DNA of 64,000 nt. It comes from Cunninghamella blakesleeana. Its lineage: Eukaryota > Mucoromycota > Mucoromycetes > Mucorales > Cunninghamellaceae. The stretch lies in assembly GCA_017871115.1 (NCBI GenBank), contig JAFCIZ010000006.1, positions 868,001 through 932,000 on the forward strand, in the 5' to 3' direction. The number at the start of each line of letters is the position of its first letter. The first letter of the stretch is position 1. Of this stretch, positions 46,934 to 59,482 are shown piece by piece. The notes under the pieces are model-generated. The model was not told where the DNA came from and did not search any database. It saw nothing but the letters and a program-made list of their open reading frames with translations. The translations under genes and the position numbers were made by a program.

Positions 46934-47595
46934 ACATTATTTATTTATTTATTTTAAAAACAAAAAGCATGTTATATATACACACACACTCTAATTAATT
47001 CATTCTTAATTAATATTATACTTTTTATTTTTATGTTTTTATATATACTTTATTATCTTCTTGTACTTTCTTTTTCTTTTTTTTTATACCTCAACTTTTT
47101 GTTTTTTTTTATTATTATTATTATTACAATTAATAAATAAGCATTTGTACATATTTTGGTTAATCAAAGTCTTTATTTAGATAAATGTTTTTATAAAGAA
47201 AGTTTATCCGAAAAAACACCTTCCTTGTAAAGAAGAAAAAAAAACACGCGGACATCGAAATCAACTTATGCTAAAATTTAAAGTTTTTTTAAAAAATTAG
47301 AGCGATCATCTTTCTTTCTTTTTTTCAACTGTACATAAAAAAAAGATAAACTACTAGAAATATATATACAAGAAATAATACCAAAAAAAGAAAAGAATAA
47401 AAGAAAAGGTGATGGTAAGTAACTATTGATATTTTCCGACATTTTACATATTTTACATATTTTATTTCCGTAGTTAAAATTACAACTAAAAAAAAAAAAA
47501 TAGAGAGCATCTTTTTCTATTGTAAACTTTTTTTTTTTATCTTTATTTTATTTTAATTGATATCATTATTTAATTATAGATCTGGCCTTTATTCT
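46934..47595. other. tandem spacer
   Basis: This spacer holds the PPR 3' region and the RhoGEF promoter or 5' UTR. Just before the RhoGEF ATG, the sequence TTTAATTATAG could be the acceptor of a 5' UTR intron. No gene was seen. Confidence 0.5.
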
Positions 47596-50296
47596 ATGAT
47601 TAAACTTTTTAACAATAATTCTAATTTAGAACAGACATCTCCATTAAAACATATCGAAGAACAAGAAGAAAAAAATCACACATTTGTCAGAAAAAAAATT
47701 GGAAAACGTACTAGTGGATTTTTACAAAAAAGATTATCGACTCTATCACTACAACCATCATCATTTATAAATAATAATAATCATACTTGCATGACCGTCA
47801 ATGATAATAAGCATTTTTCTTCTTTTTCTACTCCAACTGTAATTACAACAGATACCAGTTTTTTAAATCATCATAATGATATAGCGGCCTATCAGAATTT
47901 TAAAAAGTCATACCATCAATTTTTAGAGATTCAAGGATTACACCAAGAATGGACAAATACATGGAAAGAAAGTTTAGATGGCTATTTATTAGAAACAATA
48001 GGTTTATCATCATCTCGTTTAAAGTTTCAAGAATTGATTTATGAAGTTATATTGACAGAAAAAACTTATGTACAAGATTTAACTTTGGCGTATCAAATTT
48101 TTGCAAAAGATGCATTAACTTGGCATTCTTTACCTCGACCTTTAAGATTAATTTTTGATAATCTTTTACAAATCATTCGATTACATTTATGCTTTTTACA
48201 GGTATGACTTTTTTTAAAAAAATATATAACGTATTAATTCATTTGCTTTTATTTTTATTATATATAGGATTTACGCTATCGACAAAATAACCAATATCCA
48301 GTTATCTCTACTATCACTGATATATTTTTAAATTTTGTAAGTTAATTTATCCACTTAAAGAAAAAAAAGAAAATCGTTTAATAATTTTCAAGGGTTAATA
48401 TGATAATTTTTATTATAGATTCCTCGTTTTTTGGATTATTATTCTTCTTATTTCATTAACTTTGAACAAGCTAATGATATTATTGCTCAGTCAATGGCAT
48501 CTAATAATACTAATAACAATAATCTTGGTAGTTATTTAAAGGTATAATTAAAATATGATTAAAAATGTGATTAAAAACTGGGTTTAAAAAATTCACAATC
48601 GATTTTTTTTCTTTCTCCCTTTATCACTCATTTATTTTTTCCTCTTTGTATATTAATATTTAGGCAAGATCACAATGGCCAGAGTGTCGTAATCTTACTC
48701 TACAATCGTTTTTATTAAAACCAATACAACGTTTAATGAAATATCCATTGTTTTTTAAGGTATACATAAAAAATTAAGACATTTTTTTTAATTTAGCAAA
48801 AAGGCGATTATTTAACTTTATAAATATTTATTAGAGTTTATCGGAGACACTTTCTACAGAAGATCCTTCCTATAATGAACATGTATATACTTTAAATGAA
48901 TTGGAATCAACAATAAGGAAAATAGAGCAAGATAAACAAGAAAATGAAGACCTTAGGAAACTGCAAGATTTAGTATCTAGAATAACTGGAATAAATGTAA
49001 ATGGATAAAAAATACAAAGATAACTGAAGAGGAATAAACAAATATCAACGTATATATGAAAGTAAGAAAAAATGCTAATATATATGATTCTATAGGAAAA
49101 TATTATTGAAACAGGGAGACATCTTGTTTATGAAGGCTATTTATCGCTAGTACCATCGATACAAGCTCCAATAGTTAGATCCATCACTACAGATACTTTA
49201 GGTTCTCAAAGTTATACATATACACCGCACCCTAACTTGCCACGAAGTCGAAGTAACTCATTTTCATTGATACCTTCTAAAAAAACTGTATATATATTTT
49301 TATTTAATGACGTTATTATTTGTACAAAGGTATATATATACATATATAGATGAAAAAAGTTATATAAATAAAAAAAGCGTGTATATGCGTGTTTATTGAT
49401 ACATACAGTTTTTATTTTATTTTTGATTGATTTTATAGGTTAGGTCAAAAACACGAGTAAAGGACAATTATGTCAAACTTGGAGATTATTACGGTCCCAG
49501 CCCAGATAGCTTATTTAAGTTGATTCTTCCACCTGGCCAAGTTACATTCATAGATCGTTCAGTAGCAAGATTGGCAAATAATAACTCAAAGGATGATAGT
49601 ACAACTTATCCAAGAAAATTATCGAGTCAATTATCCTTTTCACGTAAATTCTCTAGTCTTCGACAATCACGTTCCAGTTCTAATAATTCAATATATCATT
49701 TGGACTATGAAGAACATCCACAACAGTTTATATGTTCTATAGCAACACAGCATATCACCAATTTTCATTTTGAAGCAAGCACAAGAGAAGAAAAAGAGAA
49801 ATGGTGTAAGGTACTAAAAAATGCATTAGAAACACATTTACAACGAAAGGAATGGTGGAACTCAAAACGAAAATCGATACCTGAAATAAAGAATAAACAA
49901 AACAATAATCCCAATCATGTTAATCATCATCATCATCATCATCGTTCATCCCATCCTACATATCAGCAGACACTTGACATACAAACAAAAAAACTAAATC
50001 AATTAAATATTCAACAGCAAAATGATATAACATTAACTAAAAGTAGAAGAAGCACAATGAGTACCAGCAGTAGCAGTAGTAGTACGGGTAGTAGTAGTAA
50101 TGAAAGTAATAGTAGAGACTACCTTAATGCTATAGACGAGACTTTTATACCTAAATTTACCTCACCATTTGATGGCTCAATCCTCCAACAAAAAAGAATA
50201 GACGAAATAGATGACTGGATTCACCCTTTGGAAGAACCTAAAGTATTACCATCTAATCCCCTTAATATTCATATTACACCAAGCTATAAGCATTAA
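47596..50296 (+). CDS. Rho guanine-nucleotide exchange factor (DH-PH), 7 exons
   Basis: This protein activates Rho-family GTPases, which control polarity, wall synthesis and actin. Exons 47596-48201, 48268-48336, 48419-48541, 48664-48759, 48835-48996, 49096-49329 and 49439-50296 encode 715 residues. The DH domain spans roughly residues 140-340, with FQELIYEVILTEKTYVQDL (CR1) and FLLKPIQRLMKYPLFFK (CR3). The PH domain follows (LVYEGYLSLVPS, VYIFLFNDVIICTK, then HFEASTREEKEKWCKVLKNAL as the C-terminal helix), with a Ser-rich loop inserted inside it. The C-terminal 150 residues hold His and Ser runs and no known domain. The start is ATG at 47596; an in-frame TTG upstream is not credible. The GTPase partner is unknown. 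Confidence 0.92.
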
Positions 50297-50885
50297 TTTA
50301 TATATTTTTTAAAAAAAATTATTCAATTTATAAATAATAAATAGTTTAATAAAATTAATTTACATTGATACATATAAAAATTTATTGTTATTATCATTAT
50401 TATTATACCTAGCAATAGTAAAATATAATATACTAAAAGAGAAATGAAATCAATATTTTTATAAAATATATTACGGCTTGATGTTCCTTTTAATACACTA
50501 ATTAATTAAAAGAAACTAAAAAAATATATATAGTACGATAAAAATATTTTGGTAGATCTTCTCAAATATAGTATACTATATTTTGACTTCTTAAGCAAAT
50601 TTAGAAATTGATCTAGTTGTATTACTCGAAGAGATACAAGCTAATTAATCATAAAAATAAAAAAAATAAAAATGACTATATAAAAGAAAACGATGAAATA
50701 ATGAACTAGCAAACGAGTAAACCGATTATTTCGTTTATGGTATACTCAAGTAAATTACAAGTAAAATCCATAAATAATTAGTCTATTTATTTTATTTTTT
50801 AAAATCCGAATTTTTTTTTAAAAAAAATTTCGGTTGACACTTTTTACTATTCTTTTTCTTTAATTACTTTTAGCTCTTATTGGAA
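50297..50885. other. tandem spacer with promoter palindrome
   Basis: The RhoGEF 3' region and the helicase promoter share this stretch. An imperfect inverted repeat at 50806-50833 (CCGAA-T9, then A8-TTTCGG) ends about 50 bp before the helicase ATG. No gene was seen. Confidence 0.55.
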
Positions 50886-53800
50886 ATGGCTAAAAAAAAG
50901 AAGATCGCTAACAATAGAGGATATGCAACAACGTCAGCACCTTCAAAAAAAGAAACTGTTGCAAATAAAAACGATAATAATGATAAGCCAAATGTAACAA
51001 AAAAAAAAGATTCACTTACTGAACAAGATGCTCCAAATACAGCTTCCACCGCGTCAACAACACCTTTAATAGAAACAACTCATGGAAATGCCTCTTCTCC
51101 TTCTAGCTTCCCTCCACTTGAAAATATCTCGACAGAAAATGATTTTATTACACAATTAGTCCAGCGATTTAAATCATTAAATGACCACAAAGCAAATTCT
51201 ACTTTGAATAGCTTGTCAGAAATGGATAAACTTTCATTTAATTTACAAGATCACAATATTGAAGATCGCTCTTTTAGTTTATCAGATCAATTAGAAAGAC
51301 AATTTCTTCAGTTTATTACTCAACAAAATGAAGTAGATAGTTTAGGTAACACTTATACATATGGATATATACTCGTTTAATATATAAGTATCTATTAGAA
51401 TATTAATGATCTGTAATATATAGATTCTTTTTGTCGACCAGTACGTCGTCGGTCTTCCCAAACAGAGAAAGTTAAAGTCATTGGATCTTTAGATGTGGTT
51501 TTTCGTACTTTGATCAAGCTAGGGTTCCACGAAATTGACGTTAAAAACTCTCTAGCAGCAATCATGTCAACTAAAATCGAAGATCATTTGGATTGGGTAA
51601 GAGATATTATGAACAAATCATAGTTTGCATGATTTTTTTATTATTATTAAAGTTTACTAAAGTGTTTTTTTTTTTCCTAATTTTTTTAGTTATGTCTACA
51701 CGTTCCTTATGACCGTATGCCTGTTGGATACTATAACAATTATTTTACTGAAGAAGAATTGTCAATCAAATTGAAGCGATCGGTAATAAATTATAGAAAA
51801 AGTCTACAGATATTTGTTTAAAAAAATATCTTTTATATAACTACCTTATCAATTTTTTATAGGAAAACTCAGACACAAGTAAAAGCGTCCCCAACAACGA
51901 AAAAAATGAAACTCCTGATAGTTTAGTAAAATTGAACAAAATAAAAAGTGTAGATAATTCAGGTTCTATTAATGATGATTATAAACTTCGTATCCTTCAA
52001 GCTGCCCAAAAATTCATTGTAAGTTTAATAATATAATATTTATTAAAATAAAAACACATAATTTTTTCAATGAAATATTTATCGTAATATAAAACATTTA
52101 TGTCAATATATTATAGGATGAAGAAGAGGAAGAAGAAGAAAATATCAATCTGAAATATGCAAAAATAAAGGCAGAATTGACTGAATTAGAAAACAAAATT
52201 CCAACTAAAAAAAAGAATAAAAAATCAAATAAAAACAAACTGGAACTTACAGAAGAAGAAGTCGCTCAAATAAAACAACAAATTATTCAACTTAAACAAA
52301 ATCTTACAAATCTGGAAGCTGATTGGGATTATGATAAAGACATTGCTGATGAATTATATATTAAAGAGCAAAGGCACTTAGCAGAAGAAAGGCAACAAGA
52401 AAAAATAAATAAAAACAACACAGATAATAGTATTAATGAAAATACTGATAAAAACACAGATGAAAATACAATTGAAAATAAGGCTGATAGCATTATTAGT
52501 AGTTTTGACGATGAAGATGAAGACGGGCTGTTTGGTGGAATGATGGATATCATGGAAGAATCAATAGAAAAAGCTCAAACAACAAAACCAGCAAATTTAG
52601 TAATGGCGTGGGATGTGGTTAATGTTAATTGTGGTAATTGGAAAGGAAACACACCAAAACAAATATTGGAAAAGCATTGTAAAAAACTTGGTTACATTAA
52701 GCAAGTCTATTCACGCATAAATAGAGGGTCATCAATATGGCAAGCAACCGTTACATTATCAAAAAAAAGTTTAGATGAACCTACATTGATAGTAAATTTA
52801 CCTCCATCAGTAGCAACCGAAAAACCTGTAGACGCCGAACAATTAGTAGCTGTACGTACCTTAATTCAATATGTATATCTTTCCATATCGATAATTTTAT
52901 ATAAAATAATGCTCACACAACCTTTTTTTAGGCCCGCGCTTTATTTGAAATAGATGATACATTATCTGTATACCAAGTGATGGCACCACCTTTTAAAGAC
53001 ATATGGCTTTCATGGAAGCATAAAAAGGTAAAAAATAATGCTAACATTATATTTTTATTATATTATCAATGTAATCATAAAATGTCAATTGACTCGCTCT
53101 ATTTCATCCCTTGTTATTATTTTTAATATTATTTATAGGATGAAAGTGAAGAAGAAGCACGTTTTGGCGCTGATCGAGATCGATTACAATTTATACATGA
53201 TACACTTAATTCATCATTAAGCCAAAGCCCAAAAAAAACCAATGTAAGCTACTAAACAAATATTAATATCTAAATTAAAGTGAATATTTACATAACTAGT
53301 ATTTATTACTTGTACTTATAGCTAATGTTTATATATTTATATATATAGTCTTCTACTATTGATTCTAATTTACAGTATGATATGGTAAACAATAACAACA
53401 TTTCGAATCGATTATCCAAGCAAAAGGAATTATTTAGTGGAATTAAAAAAAACTTTAATAAACGACTAGACACGCCCTTCTACAAAGAATTAAAAGTAAC
53501 TAATCAAAAAAAAAAAAAAAATACACAGATTGCATGTATCTACTTATAAACTTGATATTTACATATATGTATATGTATACTGTATTTTTATTATAGAAAC
53601 AAAGAAATGATTTACCAATTGCAAACTACCGTGAAGAAATTATTAAAGCAACAAAAAATAATCAGGTCGTTATCATATCTGGTGAAACTGGATGGTAAAA
53701 TAAAATAGAATAAAAATAAGCGAATAGTTGATAATTATATAAGTAAAAAATGGGTCAGAATTATAGACTAATCAAATTTCTCTTTTTCTCCCTTTTTTAG

Positions 53801-54146
53801 TGGTAAGAGTACTCAGGTTCCTCAATTTTTAGCTGAAGACTTACTTATTAATGGAGATAAATATGGAAGCATCATATGTACTCAGGTAGATATAAAATAA
53901 ATTAATGATATGGTTAGATATAATAGTTCAAAATTTTAATTTGTATTATATATTTATATATATATATATAAATTATTAGCCTAGACGTATTTCTGCTATG
54001 TCAATTGCACAAAGGGTTTCCAAAGAAATGGGTGACAAGCCACGATCCATTGGTACTAATCAAGCTATGGTTGGATATCAAATTCGTTTGGAGAGTAAAT
54101 TGTCAGATGAAAACGTTTTAGTATTTTGCACAACTGTAAGTAATCA

Positions 54147-54177
<31 letters not shown>

Positions 54178-55535
54178 TTTTAATATCTCACGTTTATATA
54201 TATATATATATGTAGGGTATATTATTAAGAAGGTTAGAAAGTGATCCATGGCTAGAAGGCGTTTCTCATGTAGTCGTAGATGAAGTTCATGAAAGATCCA
54301 TTGATAGCGATTTCTTATTAATTATACTTCAAAGTTTATGCCGTTTACGCCCTGATTTAAGGTAAACATTCATTTTTTATGCGAATTTGGTAAATATTTA
54401 ATTAAGTATATATTAAATCATCCAATATCATTCTATAGGGTTATCCTGATGAGTGCTACTGTAAATGCTGAAAGATTTTCTACATACTTTGGAAATTGTC
54501 CTGTATTATCCGTTCCTGGTAGAACTTTCCCAGTTCATGTACAATATCTTGAAGATATTATTGAATCAACTGGTAATGCTTTTTTTTTTTATTCTTTTCA
54601 TAATATTCGTCAATTATATACTAAATATTTAATAATATATATTAATATTTAATTTATTTTTTTTATATATAAATTCGAACATTAGGATATGTTTTAGAAG
54701 AAGACTCACATTACGCTGTTAAAAAACTTCGTACTCGTACTAGTAAGCGATATTAAGTATATAAAATATATAAATGCAATTTATATATAACTATAACTAT
54801 ATATACACATACTGTAGAATTTATTACATATATCAATTGTTCTGTTATTGTTTTATATTTTAGCTCAAGGCAATATAAATATTACTGGACAACATGGCTC
54901 AACTAAAAAAGTACACTATGAATTGTATGATGCCGATTCTGACTCTGAAGTCGATGATATATATAATCAAAATGCCACTCGATCAAAGTTGTCAGTAGTG
55001 AAAATGATTGATAGTGAAAATGAATTGGAAAATGAAAATGAAAATGATCAGCAGCAACAAGTATATAGTAAACAAACTAAAAAGATGATCAAACGTATAG
55101 ACGAATACAAAATCAATTATGATCTAATTGTAACGTTAATGGAATATGTTTGCCTTCAAGATACAAAAGATGAAGCTATCCCTAAAACTGGTGCTATTCT
55201 TATCTTTTTACCTGGTATGCCTGAAATACGTAGATTATATGATATGATGGTTAGTCATAGCAGTTTTGGCGATCCTAAAAAATTCATTTTAATTGCTCTT
55301 CATTCAACACTATCTTCTGAAAATCAAGAAAAAGCATTCGATATTCCACCTCAAGGGATTCGTAAAGTAGTATTATCCACTAATATTGCTGAAACAGGTG
55401 TTACTATTAGCGATATTACTATTGTAATTGATACAGGGATGTCGAAAATTGTTAGGTAAAAAAAATAATGATAATAAAAAAAGTAATATATATAAGAAAA
55501 ATTTATAATTGTAAATTATTTTCTTGTGGTCTAAC

Positions 55536-55579
<44 letters not shown>

Positions 55580-57353
55580 TATACATTTACATTTACCTTT
55601 ACCTTTAATAGTTATGATCAAGAGCGAAAAATAGCTAGACTTAAACAAATGTTTGTAGCCAAAGCTAATGCTCATCAACGAAGAGGTCGTGCTGGGCGTG
55701 TTCAAGAAGGTTTATGTTACCATTTATTTTCTAAACAGAGATATGATCAGGTAAATAATATATAATATAATATAATTTAAAGCAAGGTAAACTTATTTAT
55801 ATGAAACTAATCAAAATTAAATATTTCTTTTTTTATTTATTTAAATATATATTAGATGGCTGCGTACGAAACACCAGAAATATTAAGATTACCTTTAGAA
55901 GAACTTTGTTTACGTATTAAAGTTTGTAAGCTTGGGTCAATTGAAAATGTTTTAGAAAGAGCATTGGACGCACCACCTAAAAAAATGATTGATAACGCTA
56001 TTGAAACATTACAAGAAGTACAAGCGTTAAGTAGTGATGGAAATGAAACATTAACTCCTCTTGGAGTTCATCTTTCTAATCTTCCTGTAGATGTTCATAT
56101 TGGTAAAATGATTATATATGGTGCTATGTTTAGATGTTTGGATCCTATACTCACTATTGCCGCATCTATAAGCTTTAAATCACCATTTATTCGACCTTTT
56201 GGGTATGAAGAAGAAGCTGATAAAGCAAGAAAATTATTTGAACAAGGTATATATAAATACAGTTTGTACACATTTATATTATTATTATTAAAATTTTAAC
56301 CATTTTATTTTTTATTTTTAATTTTTTTTATTAATGTCATTTTTAATAATATAGATAATTCTGATTTCTTAACAGTTTATAAAGCTTATACAACATGGAG
56401 AAATAAACTGATTGAATTTCAACAAAAGCCGGGATGGAAAAGAAAAATACAACAATATTGTAAAACTCATTACCTCAGTCATAAAAATTTGGAAATGATA
56501 GAAGAAATGAAAAAACAGTACTTGGAATTATTGATCAGTATCGGTTTTGTGATGATATCCGATGTAGATAAACAAAAATTGGAAAAATATGATTTAAATA
56601 GATACAATCGATTATGTCATATTCCTTCAATCTACAATCAATATGGTGAATCAACAGCAATGGTCAATGCAGCAATTACGGCAGGCATGTATCCTAAAGT
56701 GGCAGTCTATAATAAAAGCAATAACACCTATATACGACCTCATAATATGCTGAACATGAATATTCATCCCTCTTCCACTTTATACCATCGACATACTTCC
56801 AATACCAACAATTCAGAGTTCTTGGTCTACAATACGGTCGTTATGAATAATGATAAGATATTTTTATGGGAAAACGGAATCATCAATTCTGCTACACTAA
56901 TACTCTTTTCAAATGATCTCGTAATTAAGGTAATATATATAAAGATAATAATAATAATAAATTATTACTTGAGAATGATTCCTTTATTCAATATATTTAC
57001 TTTATATTTTTATCTATTATCGAATTAGCATAATATGAAGTATATGATTGTTGATAATTGGATTAAATTTAAATGTTTTGCTCGGACTGGTGTTTTAATG
57101 AAATTTTTACGACATGAATTAGTAATTAAAAATAAAAATAAAATAAAATAGGATTTAAAAAAAATGGAAAATAAATAAATAAATAAAAGGGTGATAATAT
57201 ATATTAATGGTTATAAATTTTTTATTTTATTTTTAAAAAATCTGATAGATAAAATGGCTAGAAGATAAAATCAATCAACCTTCTATGGATTTAACATCAA
57301 GAACACAAAATATAATGGAACTAATTGTTAAAGTATTGGAAAATCAAGGATAA
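50886..57353 (+). CDS. DHX29: DHX29-like DEAH/DExH-box RNA helicase, about 20 exons
   Basis: DHX29 binds the small ribosomal subunit and helps initiation scan structured 5' UTRs. About 20 exons give roughly 1,500 residues. The Lys-rich N terminus is followed by a UBA-like segment ([31 protein letters not shown]) and an acidic coiled region. A dsRBD-like segment ([20 protein letters not shown]) precedes the helicase core. Core motifs are GETGCGKSTQ (Walker A, split by an intron), TQPRR, DEVHERS (motif II), SATVNAERF (III), TNIAETGVT (V) and [10 protein letters not shown] (VI). HA2 and OB-fold regions follow to the end ([18 protein letters not shown]). RecA2 carries an Asp/Glu/Asn-rich insert, and a RecA2 insert is known from mammalian DHX29. 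DHX57 or DHX36 are less likely alternatives. Confidence 0.88.
55540..55577. repeat. (TA)n repeat in a helicase intron
   Basis: About 19 TA units lie in the intron that precedes the exon encoding the QRRGRAGR motif. Confidence 0.9.
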
Positions 57354-57467
57354 TTCTACATGTGGGGTATATATAAATACATACCACTCTTTTATATACA
57401 TATAAAATATAAATATGTAAAAAAATAATAAAAAAACAAATTATTTCGTTATTTTAATACATTGGAA

Positions 57468-59041
57468 TCAATCATGTACATTTGGTTTATTTATAATTTG
57501 ATTGTAAGGATCAACCTCAATATCGTGAGTTTGCGATTTTTTTGCTGGGTATTTTGGTATATGAGGCGCTAAAGCAGGGTCACGGGTATAATAGTGTGAA
57601 TGGTTATGATAAACAATAGGTTTAGTGGGTGAAGAAGAGGAAATAGATGATGAAGAAGTGGAAGAAGAAGATACGTGACGATCATGATGATGATGATGAT
57701 GATAATTTTGGAAATACAAAGTAGGATCCGTCTCATTGTAGTAATTATTACTATTTAATTGCTGCTGTTGATGATTAAAGTAAGGATATGCATGATTATA
57801 ATCATTGGGATACGTTTTTGATGGAGGAGGAGGTTGAAGTGATGATGGAGAAGAAGAAAAATTGTATTGTTTACTTGTAGTGGATGATTTCAATTGTAAA
57901 ATTGGGCCTATAGTACTGATCCTATTATCGTTATCGTAATTATGTTGCTGATCGCAAATAATATAGCTGTTTCGATAAGCGTTACTTGATATTTGTTCAT
58001 TGTTATATTCACTATGTCCATTATTTTCTTGATTGGTTAGCCTTTTTTCGTTATTTGTTGTCGAAAAAAAGAAAGAGGAAGATGAATAGGATGATGCTGA
58101 TGATCTTTTAAGACGACGTGATATAAAAAAGATAATACCAATTGCCTACATATATATTAAAAAAGTAAAAATGTCATTATCAGTATCCATATTTTTTTTA
58201 AAAAAAACATTGTTATTTTATCTCTCTAGTTTTTTTTAATATTATTATTATTTTTTATTTATTTAATATTTACCAGTACTAAAGCACCTAGACCTCCAAA
58301 AACAATACCAATGATTGAAGGAGTAGAAAGAGATGAAGAAGAAACAGAAGGAGATATAGGTGTTATCGTGGACGAATGATTTATAGTATTTGTATGCTGT
58401 ATAAAAGTATCATTACTATTACTATTTGTTTGTGCGGAGTTGGATCCAGTTATTGTAGCTGTAGTTGTAGTTGTAGTTTTAGTTGTGGCTGTTGTTATAG
58501 TTGTAGTTGTTGCTGTTGGTATAAATGATAATGTTATACTAGATAAAGATAAAGATAGAGAAGTTTGTGATGGTGAGGACAGTATAGTTGAAGAAGCTAA
58601 TAATGAAGAAGATGAAGGTGATATAGTGGTGGAACTTGAACTTTTAATACCAAGTGAAGTAGTAGTTGGTATTCTTTGAGTTGATGAGAAACTAGATATG
58701 ATAGTTGATGGTGAAGCTGAAGTTGATGATGATATATGTATTGAGGATGATGATGTATCAATAGAAGAAATAGATGATAAAGTCTGAGAAGATATTTTTT
58801 TTTTTGTCGAAGTGGTTGTTGGTTTAGATATAGGAATAGTTGTAAAACTCATTTTACTTTTAATTGAATGTGTTTTGGTTATTTGATGATTACTATTATT
58901 ATTTCCAGATATGGTATGTGGTAAGACTGAAGTAGCCCTACTAGTTGAATTTGTTGTTTTTGAGGAAGATTTGGAATGGTTTGCTGTTTTTATTGAAGGA
59001 TGATAATCAGTATGGTTTTCTATATTATGTGTTGAATTCAT
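57468..59041 (-). CDS. Ser/Thr-rich single-pass membrane protein, Mid2/Wsc-like layout, 2 exons
   Basis: This 481-residue protein is spliced from 59041-58274 and 58145-57468. Residues 1-240 are almost entirely Ser/Thr/Asn/Ile with poly-Ser and poly-Thr runs, as in O-mannosylated cell-surface stalks. A single membrane helix, IIGIVFGGLGALVLVAIGII, is followed by a basic stop-transfer (SRRLKR). It is assembled across the intron. The cytosolic 200 residues are Ser/Tyr/Asn/His-rich with a poly-His run and Pro-Pro-Pro stretches. The layout recalls Mid2/Wsc wall-stress sensors. However, no N-terminal signal peptide is visible, so either an upstream exon is missing or the helix acts as a reverse signal anchor. 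It converges on the helicase with 114 bp between stops. Confidence 0.75.
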
Positions 59042-59482
59042 TTTTTTAAAAAAAATAAACAAATGGAAAGAAATGAAGAAAAATTGTTTTTTTTTTAGAG
59101 ATCTAAATTAATTAATTTGAGGTTACTTGACAACAAATTATCGTAATCATTTATTAATACCGAACAAATGAAGATCTATTCAAGTTTTTTTTTTTTTCTG
59201 AGACTAAAAAATAAAAATAAAAGAGGAGTTGGAAGTTTTGGTAATCTGTTATATTTTATGTATATATATTTTTTCAAAAAATATCATACTAATTTTATAA
59301 AATAGTTATTAAATAAATAGGATTAAGGGATAAGGTAATTAAATAATAAAATAAAGTAGAAAGAGAAAGAGAGAGAAAGAGAGGATGGGTGAGGGGGAGA
59401 GAGATAATTAAAAAATATTTTTTTTGGTAATAAATATTAATGATATCAAAAAAAAAAAAAAATATGCAGCTAACTTGATTTT
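59042..59482. other. tandem spacer with pyrimidine-rich promoter tract
   Basis: On the minus strand a CT-rich tract (59356-59405) lies about 320-360 bp before the membrane-protein ATG. The remaining sequence is AT-rich. I looked for an upstream signal-peptide exon here and found none that splices in phase. Confidence 0.5.

Noticed and set aside
47557..47595. Upstream in-frame extension of the RhoGEF
   Set aside because: The extension begins at TTG, not ATG, and contains TTATAG, which looks like a splice acceptor; the ATG at 47596 is preferred.
58440..58679. Plus-strand frame of Val-rich sequence
   Set aside because: It is the antisense shadow of the Thr/Ser-rich stalk exon of the membrane protein.
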